Below are positions 1-8,950 of a stretch of DNA of 64,000 nt, piece after piece. The notes under the pieces are model-generated. The model saw nothing but the letters and a program-made list of their open reading frames with translations. It searched no databases and was not told where the DNA came from. The position numbers were made by a program, and so were the translations under genes. Numbering within the stretch: position 1 is the stretch's first letter; each line of letters begins with the position of its first letter. The stretch is taken from NCBI RefSeq assembly GCF_004366075.1, contig NZ_SODU01000001.1, positions 1,336,488 through 1,400,487 of the forward strand. The letters run 5' to 3'. The stretch comes from Kribbella pratensis (GTDB lineage Bacteria > Actinomycetota > Actinomycetes > Propionibacteriales > Kribbellaceae).

Positions 1-157
1 TTGCGGCATCAACAGATGACACAGGAGTCCTCTCGATTTCCGTTGCGCGGCGCACCGGGGCATTCTTCACCCGAGCACTCTCGATCCGCGGCCGTTCAGA
101 CGGCAGCAGCCAGCGTATCAGCCTGTGGACGCGCCCCCTAATCAGCCCTGCCGGTGC
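1..157. other. Non-coding margin downstream of ribF
   Basis: No convincing gene is seen here. In related genomes rpsO usually follows ribF, but no S15 reading frame begins before the window edge. The only structure noted is the partial duplication of the ribF 3' end at 137-150. Confidence 0.5.
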
Positions 158-1120
158 CTAATCGGCCCTGAGCAGGCGTCGCGCACCGTCGACATCGGCC
201 TTCATCTGCACCAGCAGCTCGTCGATGCTGTCGAACCGGATCTGCGTACCGCGCAGCCGGGCCACGAAATCGATCGCGACCGTGGCGCCGTACAGCTCGA
301 GGTCGTCGCGGTCCAGCACGTACGACTCCACCCGGCGGTCCACGCCGTCGAAGGTCGGGTTGCTGCCGACACTGATCGCCGCGGGCAGCGGATCCGGGTA
401 CGCCGGGGCGCCCGGTGCCGGTGTCAGCACGGTGAGCCATCCGGCGTACACGCCGTCCTGCGGGACCGCTGCGCCCGGGTCGGCCGGGATGTTCGCCGTC
501 GGGTAGCCGAGCTCGCGGCCGCGCTTGTCGCCCTCGACGACCACGCCGGTGACCCGCAGCGGGCGGCCGAGCGCCTCCGCGGCGGCCTCCACGTCGCCGT
601 CGGCGAGCCGCTGCCGCACGTACGTCGACGACCAGGGCTGCTCGTCCCCCGCGAGGCTCAGCCCCTCGACCTGGAAGCCGTACTGCGTTCCCGCCTGGAC
701 GAGCGTGTCGACGTGGCCGGCTGCCTTGTGGCCGAAGCGGAAGTTCTCACCCACCACGATCGCCTTCGCGTGCAGCGCGTTCACCAGCGTGCGCTCGATG
801 AACTCCTCCGGCGACCAGTGCGACACCTCCTTGGTGAACGGGAGGATCAGCACCGCGTCCGCGCCGGCCTCGCCGAGCAGCTCGGCGCGCCGGGCGGGAT
901 CACTGAGCTGCAGCGGCGCATGGTCGGGCCGCAGGACCCGCATCGGGTGCGGGTCGAAGGTCATCGCCACCACCGGCAGACCACCCAGCTCGGCCGCACG
1001 CGCGCGGGCGTGCGCGAGCACCTCCTGGTGACCCCGGTGCACGCCGTCGAAGTTGCCGATGGTGACGACGGTCGGCCCGAAGTCCGGGCTCACCTCGTCC
1101 AATCCGTGCCAGACACGCAT
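158..1120 (-). CDS. ribF: Bifunctional riboflavin kinase / FAD synthetase
   Basis: Makes FMN and FAD from riboflavin in the cytoplasm. The 320-residue protein starts at the ATG ending at 1120, just before the N-terminal nucleotidyltransferase motif TIGNFDGVHRGHQ. The C-terminal half holds the riboflavin kinase domain with GRELGYPTAN. Length is normal for the bifunctional family. An open frame continues upstream to 1363 but has no family similarity, so the internal ATG is preferred. The gene ends the rimP-to-truB translation block seen to the right, but three genes separate it from truB. The last codons and stop are partly duplicated: a 14-bp sequence at 157-170 recurs at 137-150 with one mismatch, probably a small slippage event. 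Confidence 0.95.
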   Translation of the reverse strand: MRVWHGLDEVSPDFGPTVVTIGNFDGVHRGHQEVLAHARARAAELGGLPVVAMTFDPHPMRVLRPDHAPLQLSDPARRAELLGEAGADAVLILPFTKEVSHWSPEEFIERTLVNALHAKAIVVGENFRFGHKAAGHVDTLVQAGTQYGFQVEGLSLAGDEQPWSSTYVRQRLADGDVEAAAEALGRPLRVTGVVVEGDKRGRELGYPTANIPADPGAAVPQDGVYAGWLTVLTPAPGAPAYPDPLPAAISVGSNPTFDGVDRRVESYVLDRDDLELYGATVAIDFVARLRGTQIRFDSIDELLVQMKADVDGARRLLRAD

Positions 1121-1176
1121 GGCAGCAGGATTCCATGCCCCGCCTCCCTTGCGTCCACCAGGTCCGCGATCACCCC

Positions 1177-1206
1177 TTGTAATCATGCGGTGACTCAACT
1201 TATGGT
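1177..1206 (+). promoter_or_regulatory. Predicted promoter of the SGNH hydrolase gene
   Basis: A -35 box TTGTAA (1177-1182), an 18-bp spacer and a -10 box TATGGT (1201-1206) precede the gene starting at 1240. This is a pattern match only. Confidence 0.4.
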
Positions 1207-1239
1207 GGGCCGCGCACTGGATGAGCCCGGGGAGGTCTC

Positions 1240-2310
1240 GTGAAGCTACGCCGTCTGGTTGCTGTCTGCGCTGCACTCGCTCTGGTGGCCGGCCTACCTG
1301 CCGCTGCCGCCACCGCTGCGCCGAGCTCCACGACATCCACCGGCTTCGAGCGGTACGTCGCACTGGGCGACTCGTACACGTCCGCGCCGTTCGTCCCCGT
1401 GGCCGACCTGTTGTCGCTCGGGTGCGCCCGCTCGTACAGCAACTATCCGAAGCTGCTGGCCGGGGCGCTCGGCGTCCACCGGTTCACCGACGTGAGCTGC
1501 GGCGGGGCGGACACCACGAACATGACCCAGCCGCAGCGCACGATCCTCGGCACCGCCGCGCCGCAGTTCGACGCGCTGACGCCGGACACCGACCTGGTGA
1601 CGCTCGGGATCGGCGGCAACGACTTCGGTGTCTTCGGCGACATCATCGGCACTTGCCCCGGGCTGCGAGCCTCCGACCCGACCGGAGCGCCGTGCAAGGC
1701 GCACTTCACCGTCGACGGCGTGGACACGCTGAAAGCCAAGATCGCCCAGACGCAGACCCGGATCGCGATCGTCGTCCAGGGCATCCGGGCGAGGTCGCCG
1801 CAGGCCACCGTCGTGCTGGTCGGCTACCCGAAGATCGCGCCGGAGCACGGGACCTGCCCGTCGATCCTCCCGTTCGCCGACGGCGACTACGCGTACCTGT
1901 ACTCGATCGAGGAGGAGCTGAACGCGGCCGTCTCCGCGGCAGCCGAGGCCGGCGGAGCGACGTACGTCGACACCTTCGGGCCGTCCACCGGGCACGACGC
2001 GTGCGCCCCGGACGGTCAGGCGTGGATCCAGGGCAAGGACATCAACCTGCTGCGGGCACTGAACTACCACCCGCGCTTCGAGGGTGAGGCCGGCATGGCC
2101 GCGCTCACCTACAAGACGCTCATCGGCGCACAGCCGGTCGTCACCGCCGCCGAGCAGGCCGCGTGGGCCGCCCGGGCGCGCACGCTGGCGAAGCAGGCCG
2201 CCGCATCACCCCGAGCCGCGTCACCCCGAGCCGCATCACTCCAGGCCGCTCTCTCCCCCAAGGCCCTCGAGGCCTCCCTGAACCGCGTACGGACCAGCGC
2301 GCAACGCTGA
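1240..2310 (+). CDS. Secreted SGNH/GDSL-family hydrolase (esterase/lipase)
   Basis: The 356-residue protein has a Sec signal peptide (KLRR followed by a hydrophobic, alanine-rich stretch ending near residue 27). The SGNH blocks follow: GDSY with the nucleophilic serine, and GGND in block III. Several cysteines suggest disulfides, as in Streptomyces secreted esterases and lipases. The GTG start at 1240 is supported by GGGGAGGT at 1229-1236. The C-terminus ends in three near-identical 5-residue repeats (AASPR type) encoded by a 15-bp tandem repeat. Substrate cannot be told from sequence; a lipid or acyl ester outside the cell is likely. It is transcribed away from ribF and converges with the sirtuin gene. 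Confidence 0.88.
   Translation: MKLRRLVAVCAALALVAGLPAAAATAAPSSTTSTGFERYVALGDSYTSAPFVPVADLLSLGCARSYSNYPKLLAGALGVHRFTDVSCGGADTTNMTQPQRTILGTAAPQFDALTPDTDLVTLGIGGNDFGVFGDIIGTCPGLRASDPTGAPCKAHFTVDGVDTLKAKIAQTQTRIAIVVQGIRARSPQATVVLVGYPKIAPEHGTCPSILPFADGDYAYLYSIEEELNAAVSAAAEAGGATYVDTFGPSTGHDACAPDGQAWIQGKDINLLRALNYHPRFEGEAGMAALTYKTLIGAQPVVTAAEQAAWAARARTLAKQAAASPRAASPRAASLQAALSPKALEASLNRVRTSAQR
2200..2244 (+). repeat. Three-copy 15-bp in-frame tandem repeat
   Basis: Units at 2200-2214, 2215-2229 and 2230-2244 differ by one to three bases and encode the AASPR/AASLQ repeats at the C-terminus of the SGNH hydrolase. Copy number is likely to vary between strains. Confidence 0.85.
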
Positions 2311-2336
2311 CCCTTTCCAATCCGTACTGCGGACCA

Positions 2337-2369
2337 CGGGCCGGGCCACCTCACGCGTGGCTCGGCCCG
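2337..2369. terminator. Bidirectional hairpin terminator between SGNH hydrolase and sirtuin genes
   Basis: Arms 2337-2349 and 2357-2369 form a 13-bp stem with one G-T pair and a 7-nt loop. It lies just after the plus-strand stop at 2310 and overlaps the last codons of the minus-strand sirtuin gene. There is no long T-run, as is common for actinobacterial terminators. Confidence 0.65.
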
Positions 2370-3256
2370 CTGGCTTCTTCCAGCAGTTCCGTCAGCGCCG
2401 TCAGGGCCCGTCCGAGCGGGAGATCGACGCGGTACGTCGCGTACGGGTCGCCGCGGGTCAAGCCCTGGTTGACGATCAGCACCGGCGTACCGGCCTTGGC
2501 GGCGTGCCGGACGAAGCGGAACCCGGACATCACGGTGAGGGACGAACCGAGGACGAGGACGGCGTTCGCGTCCTCGATCAGCCGGTAGCAGCGCTCGACG
2601 CGGCTCCTCGGGACGTTCTCGCCGAAGAACACCACGTCGGGTTTGAGCACGCCGCCGCAGACCGTGCACGGAACGACGGTGAACGTGCGGACGACGTCCT
2701 CGGGGAGTTCGACGTCGCCGTCCGGGTTGATGCGGGTCGCCTCGGCCGTGAACGCCTGGTTGGCGGCGCGGAGGCGGCGGTCGAGAACCTCGCGGGCGGA
2801 CGTCGTACCGCAGCCGAGGCAGATCACCCGGTCGAGGTTGCCGTGCAGTTCGATCACATCGCGGGCGCCGGCCGCCTGGTGCAGTCCGTCGACGTTCTGC
2901 GTGATGATGCCCCTCAGGTGGCCGCGGGCCTGGAGGGCTGCGACGGCGCGATGGCCGTCGTTCGGGGCGGCGCGGGCGATGGTGCGCCAGCCGAGGTGGC
3001 TGCGTGCCCAGTACCGCCGGCGGGCGGCCTCGCTCGCGGTGAAGTCGCCGTACGTCATCGGGGTGTGCGTCCGCAGGCTGCCGGTCTCGCCGCGGTAGTC
3101 CGGGATCCCCGATTCGGTCGAGATGCCGGCGCCACTCAGTACGACGACGCGCCCGGCGGCCACGGTCTGCGCGACCGGGCCGATGTCCGTCGCGCCCGGC
3201 TCCAAAGCCAGCACCTCAGGGCCCGGGGACCACTCCAACGTCGGACGAGAACGCAC
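2351..3256 (-). CDS. Sir2-family NAD-dependent protein deacylase
   Basis: A sirtuin removes acyl groups from lysines using NAD+. The 301-residue product shows GAGIS (residues 42-46), TQNVDGLH (119-126), catalytic His138 in ELHGN, and two zinc Cys pairs (146/149 and 197/200). A GSS motif follows near residue 238. The GTG at 3256 is chosen because a -10-like TACGCT ends 6 nt before it, implying a leaderless message; a second GTG lies one codon upstream. The LLM oxidoreductase gene ends 20 bp upstream on the same strand, so the two may be co-transcribed. Targets are unknown; class III-like insertions between the zinc pairs do not resolve subfamily. Confidence 0.92.
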   Translation of the reverse strand: MRSRPTLEWSPGPEVLALEPGATDIGPVAQTVAAGRVVVLSGAGISTESGIPDYRGETGSLRTHTPMTYGDFTASEAARRRYWARSHLGWRTIARAAPNDGHRAVAALQARGHLRGIITQNVDGLHQAAGARDVIELHGNLDRVICLGCGTTSAREVLDRRLRAANQAFTAEATRINPDGDVELPEDVVRTFTVVPCTVCGGVLKPDVVFFGENVPRSRVERCYRLIEDANAVLVLGSSLTVMSGFRFVRHAAKAGTPVLIVNQGLTRGDPYATYRVDLPLGRALTALTELLEEASGPSHA

Positions 3257-3262
3257 CACTCC

Positions 3263-3268
3263 AGCGTA
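3263..3268 (-). promoter_or_regulatory. Leaderless -10 box of the sirtuin gene
   Basis: TACGCT on the minus strand ends 6 nt before the GTG start at 3256. No Shine-Dalgarno sequence lies at the usual distance. Confidence 0.4.
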
Positions 3269-3276
3269 CGTGCAGA

Positions 3277-4119
3277 TCAATCGACGCGTGGCGGACCCGC
3301 TTTCAGGCGGCGCTCGGCAGCCTGGCGGACGGTGACCGGATCCATCGAGGACCAGTCGGCGTCGATCCACCAGGTCGCGCCCGCCTCGGCCCACGGACGG
3401 ACCGTGTCCGCTGCCTTGGCGTCGCCGGCGTGGGTCGTGCCTTCCGCGACCACGTCGTACCCGTCCATCGTCAGGCCCTGTGCCTCGCGTTCCTTGCGGA
3501 TCCAGTCGACGCCCTCGGCCACGACCTCTGGCGTCACCTCGCCGTCGCCGACGTACGCCGGGAGCCAGCCGTCCTGCAGCGCCGCGCGGCGCATCGACTT
3601 CGGCCGCGGCCAACCGCCCACGACCCAGGTCGGGACCCGCGGCTGCTGCACGGGCGGCGGTGGCGCCGGTGGCATCAGCTCGGCGATCTTGCGGGCCTGG
3701 TAGTGCTTGCCGGAGTACTCGAACGGTTGGTCGCGCCACAGATGCGGCAAGAGCTCCAGCGACTCGTCCATGAGCTCCGCGCGGACCTTCCGTCCGGGAT
3801 CGTCCTCGAACAGCCAGAACCGGTCGTCTCCCGTCACGCCCAGCCCGACCGAGAGGATCACCCGGCCGCCGCTGAGGTTGTCGACGGTCGAGACCTGTCC
3901 CGCCACGTCCCACGGTTTTCGGCGCGGCAGCGGCGTGAGCATCGTCCCGAGCCTGATCCGCTCGGTCGTCATCGCCGCGGCGCCGAGCATGACCCAGGCG
4001 TCGATCCCCCAGATCGACTCCCACACGAAGAACCCGTCCCAGCCGTGCGCCTCGGCGATCGGCGCGAGCTCAGCCGCGGCCCGCGCATCGCCGTACGCCA
4101 TCACGAACCCGTATTTCAT
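3277..4119 (-). CDS. LLM-class F420-dependent oxidoreductase
   Basis: The 280-residue protein has the luciferase-like TIM-barrel signature: an N-terminal KYGFVMAYGDARAAAELAP strand-helix, GFFVWES, IRLGTMLTPLPRRKPW, LSGGRVILSVGLG, and VPTWVVGGW near the middle. Such enzymes usually transfer hydride from reduced F420 (or FMN) to an unknown substrate. The ATG at 4119 matches the family start; a -10-like TACCGT lies 8 nt upstream. It sits between truB and the sirtuin gene on the same strand, an unusual place for the translation block, so it is probably an insertion. The cofactor is inferred from family and phylum only. Confidence 0.85.
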   Translation of the reverse strand: MKYGFVMAYGDARAAAELAPIAEAHGWDGFFVWESIWGIDAWVMLGAAAMTTERIRLGTMLTPLPRRKPWDVAGQVSTVDNLSGGRVILSVGLGVTGDDRFWLFEDDPGRKVRAELMDESLELLPHLWRDQPFEYSGKHYQARKIAELMPPAPPPPVQQPRVPTWVVGGWPRPKSMRRAALQDGWLPAYVGDGEVTPEVVAEGVDWIRKEREAQGLTMDGYDVVAEGTTHAGDAKAADTVRPWAEAGATWWIDADWSSMDPVTVRQAAERRLKAGPPRVD

Positions 4120-4153
4120 GCGACAGGACGGTACGCCGCCCCACCGACAGAAA

Positions 4154-5044
4154 TCAGCTGACGAAGACCGCGGTGGGTTTGGCGACCGGGCCGTGCGGTT
4201 CGTAGAGCGCCAGGAAGGTGCCGTCCGGGGCGAACATCGCGGTTTGGCCGACGGGCAGTTCGAGGCCTGGCAGTGGGCGGCCGGTGCGGATCGCGGTCGA
4301 CTGGGCGTCGTCGGCGTCGTACCGCGGGAAGGTGCCTGCGGCAACGTCCGCGATCGGGAGCCAGTCGAAGGACTCGGCGAGGGACTCCAGAGTGTGCGCC
4401 GTCGTGAGGTCGAAGGATCCGACCCGGGTACGGCGCAGCGCGGTCAGGTGACCGCCGACGCCGAGTTCGGCGCCGAGGTCGCGGGCCAGCGCCCGGATGT
4501 ACGTGCCGCTGGAGCAGTCGACCGAGATGTCGACCGAGATCCCGTCGGCGTCGGGCCGGACGTCGAGGACGTCGTAGCGCGACACGGTCACCGCCCGGGC
4601 CTTGAGCGCGACCTCTTCGCCGGCTCGCACCCGTTCGTACGCACGCCGGCCGTCGACCTTGATCGCCGACACCTTCGACGGGATCTGCGAGATCTCCCCG
4701 CGGAACCCCTCGACGGCCGCCGAGATCGCCTCGGCGGTGATGCCGTCGACGGGAGCCGTGGACATGATCTCGCCCTCGGCGTCGTCGGTCGTCGTGGTGG
4801 CGCCGAGCCGGATCGTGGCGTCGTACGACTTGTCGGCCAGCTGCAAGTGGCCGAGCAGCCGCGTCGCCCGGTTCAGGCCGACCACCAGGACACCGGTCGC
4901 CATCGGGTCCAGCGTGCCGGCGTGACCGACCTTCCGGGTGCCCGCCAGCCGGCGGATCCGGGCGACGACGGTGTGCGAGGTCAGGCCGGCAGGCTTGTCG
5001 ACGACCACGATCCCGTCCGACGCCGGCGTGAAGTCAAGGCTCAA
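4154..5044 (-). CDS. truB: tRNA pseudouridine(55) synthase TruB
   Basis: Converts U55 to pseudouridine in the T-loop of tRNAs. The 296-residue protein shows the TruB N-terminus GIVVVDKPAGLTSH, then the catalytic GTLDPMATG with Asp46, a KSYDATIRLGATTTTDDAEG block, and a small C-terminal PUA-like part. The start is a TTG at 5044 preceded by a weak GGGG; no ATG or GTG fits the family start. It follows rbfA by 20 bp in the usual rbfA-truB order. The next gene downstream is not ribF, as it is in many actinobacteria, but the LLM oxidoreductase. Confidence 0.96.
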   Translation of the reverse strand: MSLDFTPASDGIVVVDKPAGLTSHTVVARIRRLAGTRKVGHAGTLDPMATGVLVVGLNRATRLLGHLQLADKSYDATIRLGATTTTDDAEGEIMSTAPVDGITAEAISAAVEGFRGEISQIPSKVSAIKVDGRRAYERVRAGEEVALKARAVTVSRYDVLDVRPDADGISVDISVDCSSGTYIRALARDLGAELGVGGHLTALRRTRVGSFDLTTAHTLESLAESFDWLPIADVAAGTFPRYDADDAQSTAIRTGRPLPGLELPVGQTAMFAPDGTFLALYEPHGPVAKPTAVFVS

Positions 5045-5064
5045 CGACGTACCCCAAGTCCCAC

Positions 5065-5502
5065 TCAGTCCTGCTCGTCCTCGTCGTCGTCCTTGTGCTT
5101 GTACGGATCCGCGTCGCCGGCCGGCTTCGCGCCCGCGGCGGCCTTGGCCACCTCGGCGTCGGCCGTCCGGGCCTTCTCGAGCAGTTCCTCGATGTGCCCC
5201 GCGGTCTCCGGCACGGCGTCCAGGAAGAACGCCACGCTCGGGGTGTGCCGCAGACCGAGCGCCTTGCCGACCTCGCTGCGGATCAGGCCCTTCGACGACT
5301 CCAGAGCGGCCGCGGTGCTCGCGCGGGCCTGCTCGTCGCCGTACACCGTGTAGAAGACGCTGGCCTCGCGCAGATCGCCGGTCAGCCGGGCGTCGGTGAC
5401 CGTGACGAATCCGAGCCGCGGGTCCTTGACCCGGCGCTCCAGCAGCTCCGCGACGAGCACCTGGATCCGGTCGGCCAACTGCTTCGCCCTTGCTTCACCC
5501 AT
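5065..5502 (-). CDS. rbfA: 30S ribosome-binding factor RbfA
   Basis: A 145-residue cold-response assembly factor that matures the 16S 5' end in the 30S subunit. It has the KH-like RbfA core (RIQVLVAELLERRVKDPRLGF, then VTDARLTGDLREASVFYTVYG) and an acidic C-terminal tail (KDDDEDEQD) typical of actinobacterial homologues. The ATG at 5502 has AAGGGG upstream. Two strong hairpins separate it from infB, so rbfA-truB probably have their own promoter or depend on readthrough. DUF503/YlxP, often present between infB and rbfA in actinobacteria, is missing here. Confidence 0.96.
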   Translation of the reverse strand: MGEARAKQLADRIQVLVAELLERRVKDPRLGFVTVTDARLTGDLREASVFYTVYGDEQARASTAAALESSKGLIRSEVGKALGLRHTPSVAFFLDAVPETAGHIEELLEKARTADAEVAKAAAGAKPAGDADPYKHKDDDEDEQD

Positions 5503-5528
5503 CAGGGCTCACCCCTTCATTCATGAAC

Positions 5529-5565
5529 AACGTCCGGAGAGGCGACCAGCGCCTCTCCGGACGTT
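5529..5565 (-). terminator. Long perfect hairpin, second of a tandem pair after infB
   Basis: Arms 5529-5544 and 5550-5565 form a perfect 16-bp stem (AACGTCCGGAGAGGCG) with a 5-nt loop. It lies between infB and rbfA, 26 bp upstream of the rbfA start. It probably ends infB transcripts. Confidence 0.75.
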
Positions 5566-5570
5566 ACTCC

Positions 5571-5594
5571 GGTGCCCCTGGGATCAGGGGCACC
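5571..5594 (-). terminator. Hairpin terminator directly after infB
   Basis: Arms 5571-5580 (GGTGCCCCTG) and 5585-5594 form a perfect 10-bp stem with a GGAT loop, 8 nt past the infB stop. With the hairpin at 5529-5565 it forms a tandem terminator. Confidence 0.75.
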
Positions 5595-5602
5595 ACCTGC
5601 TG

Positions 5603-8600
5603 TCAGCTCCGCGGCTTCTCGCGCAGCTCGAACGCCTCGACGACGTCGCCGATCTTGATGTCGTTGAAGTTGTTGATGGTCAGACCGCACTCGAAGCCCT
5701 CGCGGACCTCGGACGCGTCGTCCTTGAACCTCTTCAGCGACGACAGCTCGGTGTTGTCGACGACCACCGCGCCGTCCCGGATCAACCGGACCTTCGCGTT
5801 CCGCTTGAGCAGGCCGCTGGTCACCCAGCAACCCGCGATGTTGCCCACCTTCGAGGAGCGGAAGATCTCCCGGATCTCGGCCTGGCCGAGGGTGACCTCT
5901 TCGTAGATCGGCTTGAGCATGCCCTTCAGGGCGGCCTCGATGTCGTCGATCGCCGAGTAGATGACCGAGTAGTACCGGACATCCACGCCTTCGCGCTCGG
6001 CCAGGTCCCCGGCCTTGCCCGCCGGCCGCACGTTGAAGCCGATGATGACGGCGTTCGACGCGATGGCCAGGTTGACGTCGTTCTCGTTGATCGCACCGAC
6101 ACCGCGGTCGATGATCCGCAGGTTGACCTCGTCGCCGACCTCGATCCGGACCAGCGCGTCTTCCAGCGCCTCGACCGAACCGGACACGTCGCCCTTGAGG
6201 ATCAGCAGCAGCTCCTGGGCCTCGCCCTTCTCCATCGAGGCCATGAAGTCCTCGAGGGTACGACGGACACGACGCTTGGCGTTCGCGGCCGCACGGGCAC
6301 GGGCTTCGCGCCGCTCGGCGATCTGCCGGGCCCGGCGGTCGTCGTCGACGACCAGGAACTTGTCACCCGCACCTGGTACGGCGGTCAGACCGAGCACCAG
6401 GACCGGACGCGACGGGGTCGCCTCCTCGACGGTGTTGCCGTGCTCGTCGAGCATGGCCCGGACCCGGCCGTACGCCGGACCGACCACCATCGAGTCGCCG
6501 ACCCGGAGCGTGCCGCGCTGCACCAGCACGGTCGCCACCGGACCACGGCCCTTGTCGAGGTTCGCCTCGATCGCGATGCCTTCGGCGTGCATCTTCGGGT
6601 TGGCCCGCAGATCCAGCGCCGCGTCCGCGGTCAGTACGACGCCCTCGAGCAGGCCGTCGATGTTGATCCGGGACTTGGCCGAGACGTCGACGAACATGGT
6701 GTCGCCGCCGTACTCCTCGGGGACCAGGCCGTACTCGGTCAGCTGACCGCGCACCTTGGTCGGGTCCGCCGCCGGGACGTCGATCTTGTTCACCGCGACC
6801 ACGATCGGGACACCTGCCGCGCGGGCGTGGTTCAGCGCCTCGATCGTCTGCGGCATCACGCCGTCGTCGGCCGCGACCACCAGGATGACGATGTCGGTGG
6901 CCTGCGCACCACGGGCACGCATGGCCGTGAAGGCCTCGTGACCCGGGGTGTCGACGAAGGTGATCGCCCGCTCCTGGCCGTCGACCTCGGTGGTCACCTG
7001 GTACGCACCGATGTGCTGGGTGATCCCGCCGGCCTCGTCGGCCACGACGTTCGCCATCCGGATCGCGTCCAGCAGCTTCGTCTTACCGTGGTCGACGTGA
7101 CCCATGACGGTCACCACCGGCGGCCGCGGAGCCAGGTCGCTGTCGTCGCCCTCGTCGTTGCCGAAGTCGATGTCGAACGACTGCAGCAGCTCGCGGTCCT
7201 CGTCCTCCGGCGAGACGATCTGGACGTCGTAGTTCAGCTCGGTACCGAGCAGCTCGAGCGTCTCCTCGTTCACCGACTGGGTCGCGGTCACCATCTCACC
7301 GAGGTGGAACAGCACCTGGACCAGCGACGCCGGGTCGACTCCGACCTTCTCGGCGAAGTCCGTCAGCGACGCACCACGCGGCAGCTTCACGACCTCGCCG
7401 TCACCGTGCTTGACGCGCACGCCGCCGACGGCCGGAGCCTGCATATTGTCGAATTCCTGGCGCTTCGCCCGCTTCGACTTCCGGCCACGACGCGCCGGAC
7501 CGCCCGGACGCCCGAAGGCACCCTGCGTCCCGCCACGACCGCGGTTGCCCGGACCCGGACGGCCACCGCCGCCACCGGGCGGGCCGCTCGGGCCGCCGCC
7601 ACCGGGACGGAAGCCGCCACCGGCGCCGCCACCGCCACCGCCACGCGGACCGGCACCCGGGCCGCCGCCGGGACGACCACGGCCGCCGCCACCGCCGCCA
7701 CCGGGACCGCCGGAGCCGCCGCCGGGACGGCCGGTGAACGTACCGGCCGAGGACTTCGGCATCATCGCCGGGTTCGGACGCGGGGCGCCCGGAACACCAC
7801 CGGAACGCGGACGGTCGCTACCGCCGCGCTCGCCGCCGCCACTGCGACCCTGCGGCGGACGCGGAGCCATCCCGGCCGGGCTCGGAGCCTGCCGGTCCCC
7901 ACCGCCGCCACCCGGGCCGGGACGTGCGCCACCGCGCTGCATGCCCTGGGTCGAGCTGAACGGGTTGTTGCCCGGACGCGGCGCACCCGGACGCGGACCG
8001 CCGCCACCCTGGCCGCCCTGACGGGGCGCACCGGGACGCGGGGCGCCCGGACGAGGCGCACCCGGACGCGGACCTGCACCCGGACCACCCTGGCCACCCG
8101 GACGCGGACCAGCACCCTGGCCGCCGCCCTGACCGCCCGGACGCGGGCTCGCACCCGGCGCCGGACGCGGACCCGGACGGGCCGCGGACTCGCCACCGGT
8201 ACGACGCGGCCCAGTGGACGGAGCCGACGGGGCCGACGGGCCACGGGTCTCCGGGGCTGCCTTCGCGGCCGGAGCCTCGAACGACGGCGCTGCCGGGGAC
8301 TCCGTCCTCGCCGCCGGAGCGGACTCGACCGGAGCCGACTCGACCGGGGCAGGCGCAGCCGGCTCGGCCGGAGCGGACTCCTGGCGCGGACCCGGCTTCG
8401 GGCCCGGACGCGGACCCGGCTTGATTCCCGGCGTCGACTTCACCGGCGCCGACTCGGCCGCAGGGGCCGCAGCCGCCGGGGCCTCGGCGACCGGAGCCAC
8501 CTCGGTGCGCACCTCAGCGGCCGGCGCGGTGCGCTCGGCCGGAGCCTTCGGGGCAGCCGGCTGGGCCGGCTTGGGCGCCGGTGCGACCGGTGCGGTCGCC

Positions 8601-8815
8601 TGCGGCGCGGCAGACGTGCTGGCGGCGGCCTTCTTGGCCGCACGCTTCTTCGGCGGGTTCTTCTCGAACTCCTCCGCCAACCTCCGAACAACCGGTGCCT
8701 CGATGGTCGAGGATGCCGATCGGACGAACTCGCCCATGTCGTTCAGTCTGGTCAGAACGACCTTGCTGGTAACTCCGAGCTCTTTCGCGAGCTCGTAGAC
8801 CCGGACCTTTGCCAC
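5603..8815 (-). CDS. infB: Translation initiation factor IF-2
   Basis: GTPase that delivers initiator tRNA to the 30S subunit. The 1070-residue protein starts at GTG 8815 with GGGAGAG upstream, giving the family N-terminus [14 protein letters not shown]. Order: N-terminal IF2-N helix, an Ala/Pro/Glu-rich stretch, a roughly 240-residue Gly/Pro/Arg-rich segment (about 7470-8200), a second IF2-N ([18 protein letters not shown]), then the G domain with [16 protein letters not shown] and NKID, and domains II-IV. It ends with [20 protein letters not shown]. The longer frame to 8881 has no support. It follows ylxR in the rimP-nusA-ylxR-infB operon. Confidence 0.97.
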   Translation of the reverse strand: MAKVRVYELAKELGVTSKVVLTRLNDMGEFVRSASSTIEAPVVRRLAEEFEKNPPKKRAAKKAAASTSAAPQATAPVAPAPKPAQPAAPKAPAERTAPAAEVRTEVAPVAEAPAAAAPAAESAPVKSTPGIKPGPRPGPKPGPRQESAPAEPAAPAPVESAPVESAPAARTESPAAPSFEAPAAKAAPETRGPSAPSAPSTGPRRTGGESAARPGPRPAPGASPRPGGQGGGQGAGPRPGGQGGPGAGPRPGAPRPGAPRPGAPRQGGQGGGGPRPGAPRPGNNPFSSTQGMQRGGARPGPGGGGGDRQAPSPAGMAPRPPQGRSGGGERGGSDRPRSGGVPGAPRPNPAMMPKSSAGTFTGRPGGGSGGPGGGGGGGRGRPGGGPGAGPRGGGGGGAGGGFRPGGGGPSGPPGGGGGRPGPGNRGRGGTQGAFGRPGGPARRGRKSKRAKRQEFDNMQAPAVGGVRVKHGDGEVVKLPRGASLTDFAEKVGVDPASLVQVLFHLGEMVTATQSVNEETLELLGTELNYDVQIVSPEDEDRELLQSFDIDFGNDEGDDSDLAPRPPVVTVMGHVDHGKTKLLDAIRMANVVADEAGGITQHIGAYQVTTEVDGQERAITFVDTPGHEAFTAMRARGAQATDIVILVVAADDGVMPQTIEALNHARAAGVPIVVAVNKIDVPAADPTKVRGQLTEYGLVPEEYGGDTMFVDVSAKSRINIDGLLEGVVLTADAALDLRANPKMHAEGIAIEANLDKGRGPVATVLVQRGTLRVGDSMVVGPAYGRVRAMLDEHGNTVEEATPSRPVLVLGLTAVPGAGDKFLVVDDDRRARQIAERREARARAAANAKRRVRRTLEDFMASMEKGEAQELLLILKGDVSGSVEALEDALVRIEVGDEVNLRIIDRGVGAINENDVNLAIASNAVIIGFNVRPAGKAGDLAEREGVDVRYYSVIYSAIDDIEAALKGMLKPIYEEVTLGQAEIREIFRSSKVGNIAGCWVTSGLLKRNAKVRLIRDGAVVVDNTELSSLKRFKDDASEVREGFECGLTINNFNDIKIGDVVEAFELREKPRS
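7470..8200 (-). repeat. Low-complexity Gly/Pro/Arg-rich coding segment of infB
   Basis: Degenerate repeats such as [16 protein letters not shown] and GGRPGG fill about residues 206-446 of IF-2. They are coding, GC-extreme and probably disordered. They also cause many spurious open frames on the other strand. Confidence 0.8.
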
Positions 8816-8866
8816 TACTCTCCCTCTGGTCCGAGCCTGGGCGCGGACCGTTAGTTGACGTACATG

Positions 8867-8901
8867 CTCATCGCATTGCACTCATCGTTCGACACTCATC
8901 G
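8867..8901. repeat. Three CTCATCG direct repeats phased at 14 bp
   Basis: CTCATCG occurs at 8867-8873, 8881-8887 and 8895-8901, exactly 14 bp apart. The array lies in the 135-bp gap between ylxR and infB. On the infB sense strand the unit reads CGATGAG, and two of the copies extend to CGATGAGTG. Function unknown; a regulator site or promoter element for infB is possible. Confidence 0.7.
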
Positions 8902-8950
8902 AGTGGTCATGAGTCGATGACCCGCCTTCATGTCGGTCACGACGGTCCGG

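Noticed and set aside
7470..8200. Repeats resembling a CRISPR-like array in infB
   Set aside because: The repeats are short, degenerate and in frame, coding Gly/Pro/Arg segments of IF-2. There are no unique spacers of constant length.
5396..8854. A 1152-codon open frame on the plus strand opposite infB
   Set aside because: It mirrors the GC-rich codon pattern of infB, has an Arg/Thr-rich composition and matches no family. infB on the other strand is unambiguous.
8867..8901. Three-copy repeat as a minimal CRISPR
   Set aside because: Unit is 7 bp with 7-bp gaps; far too short.
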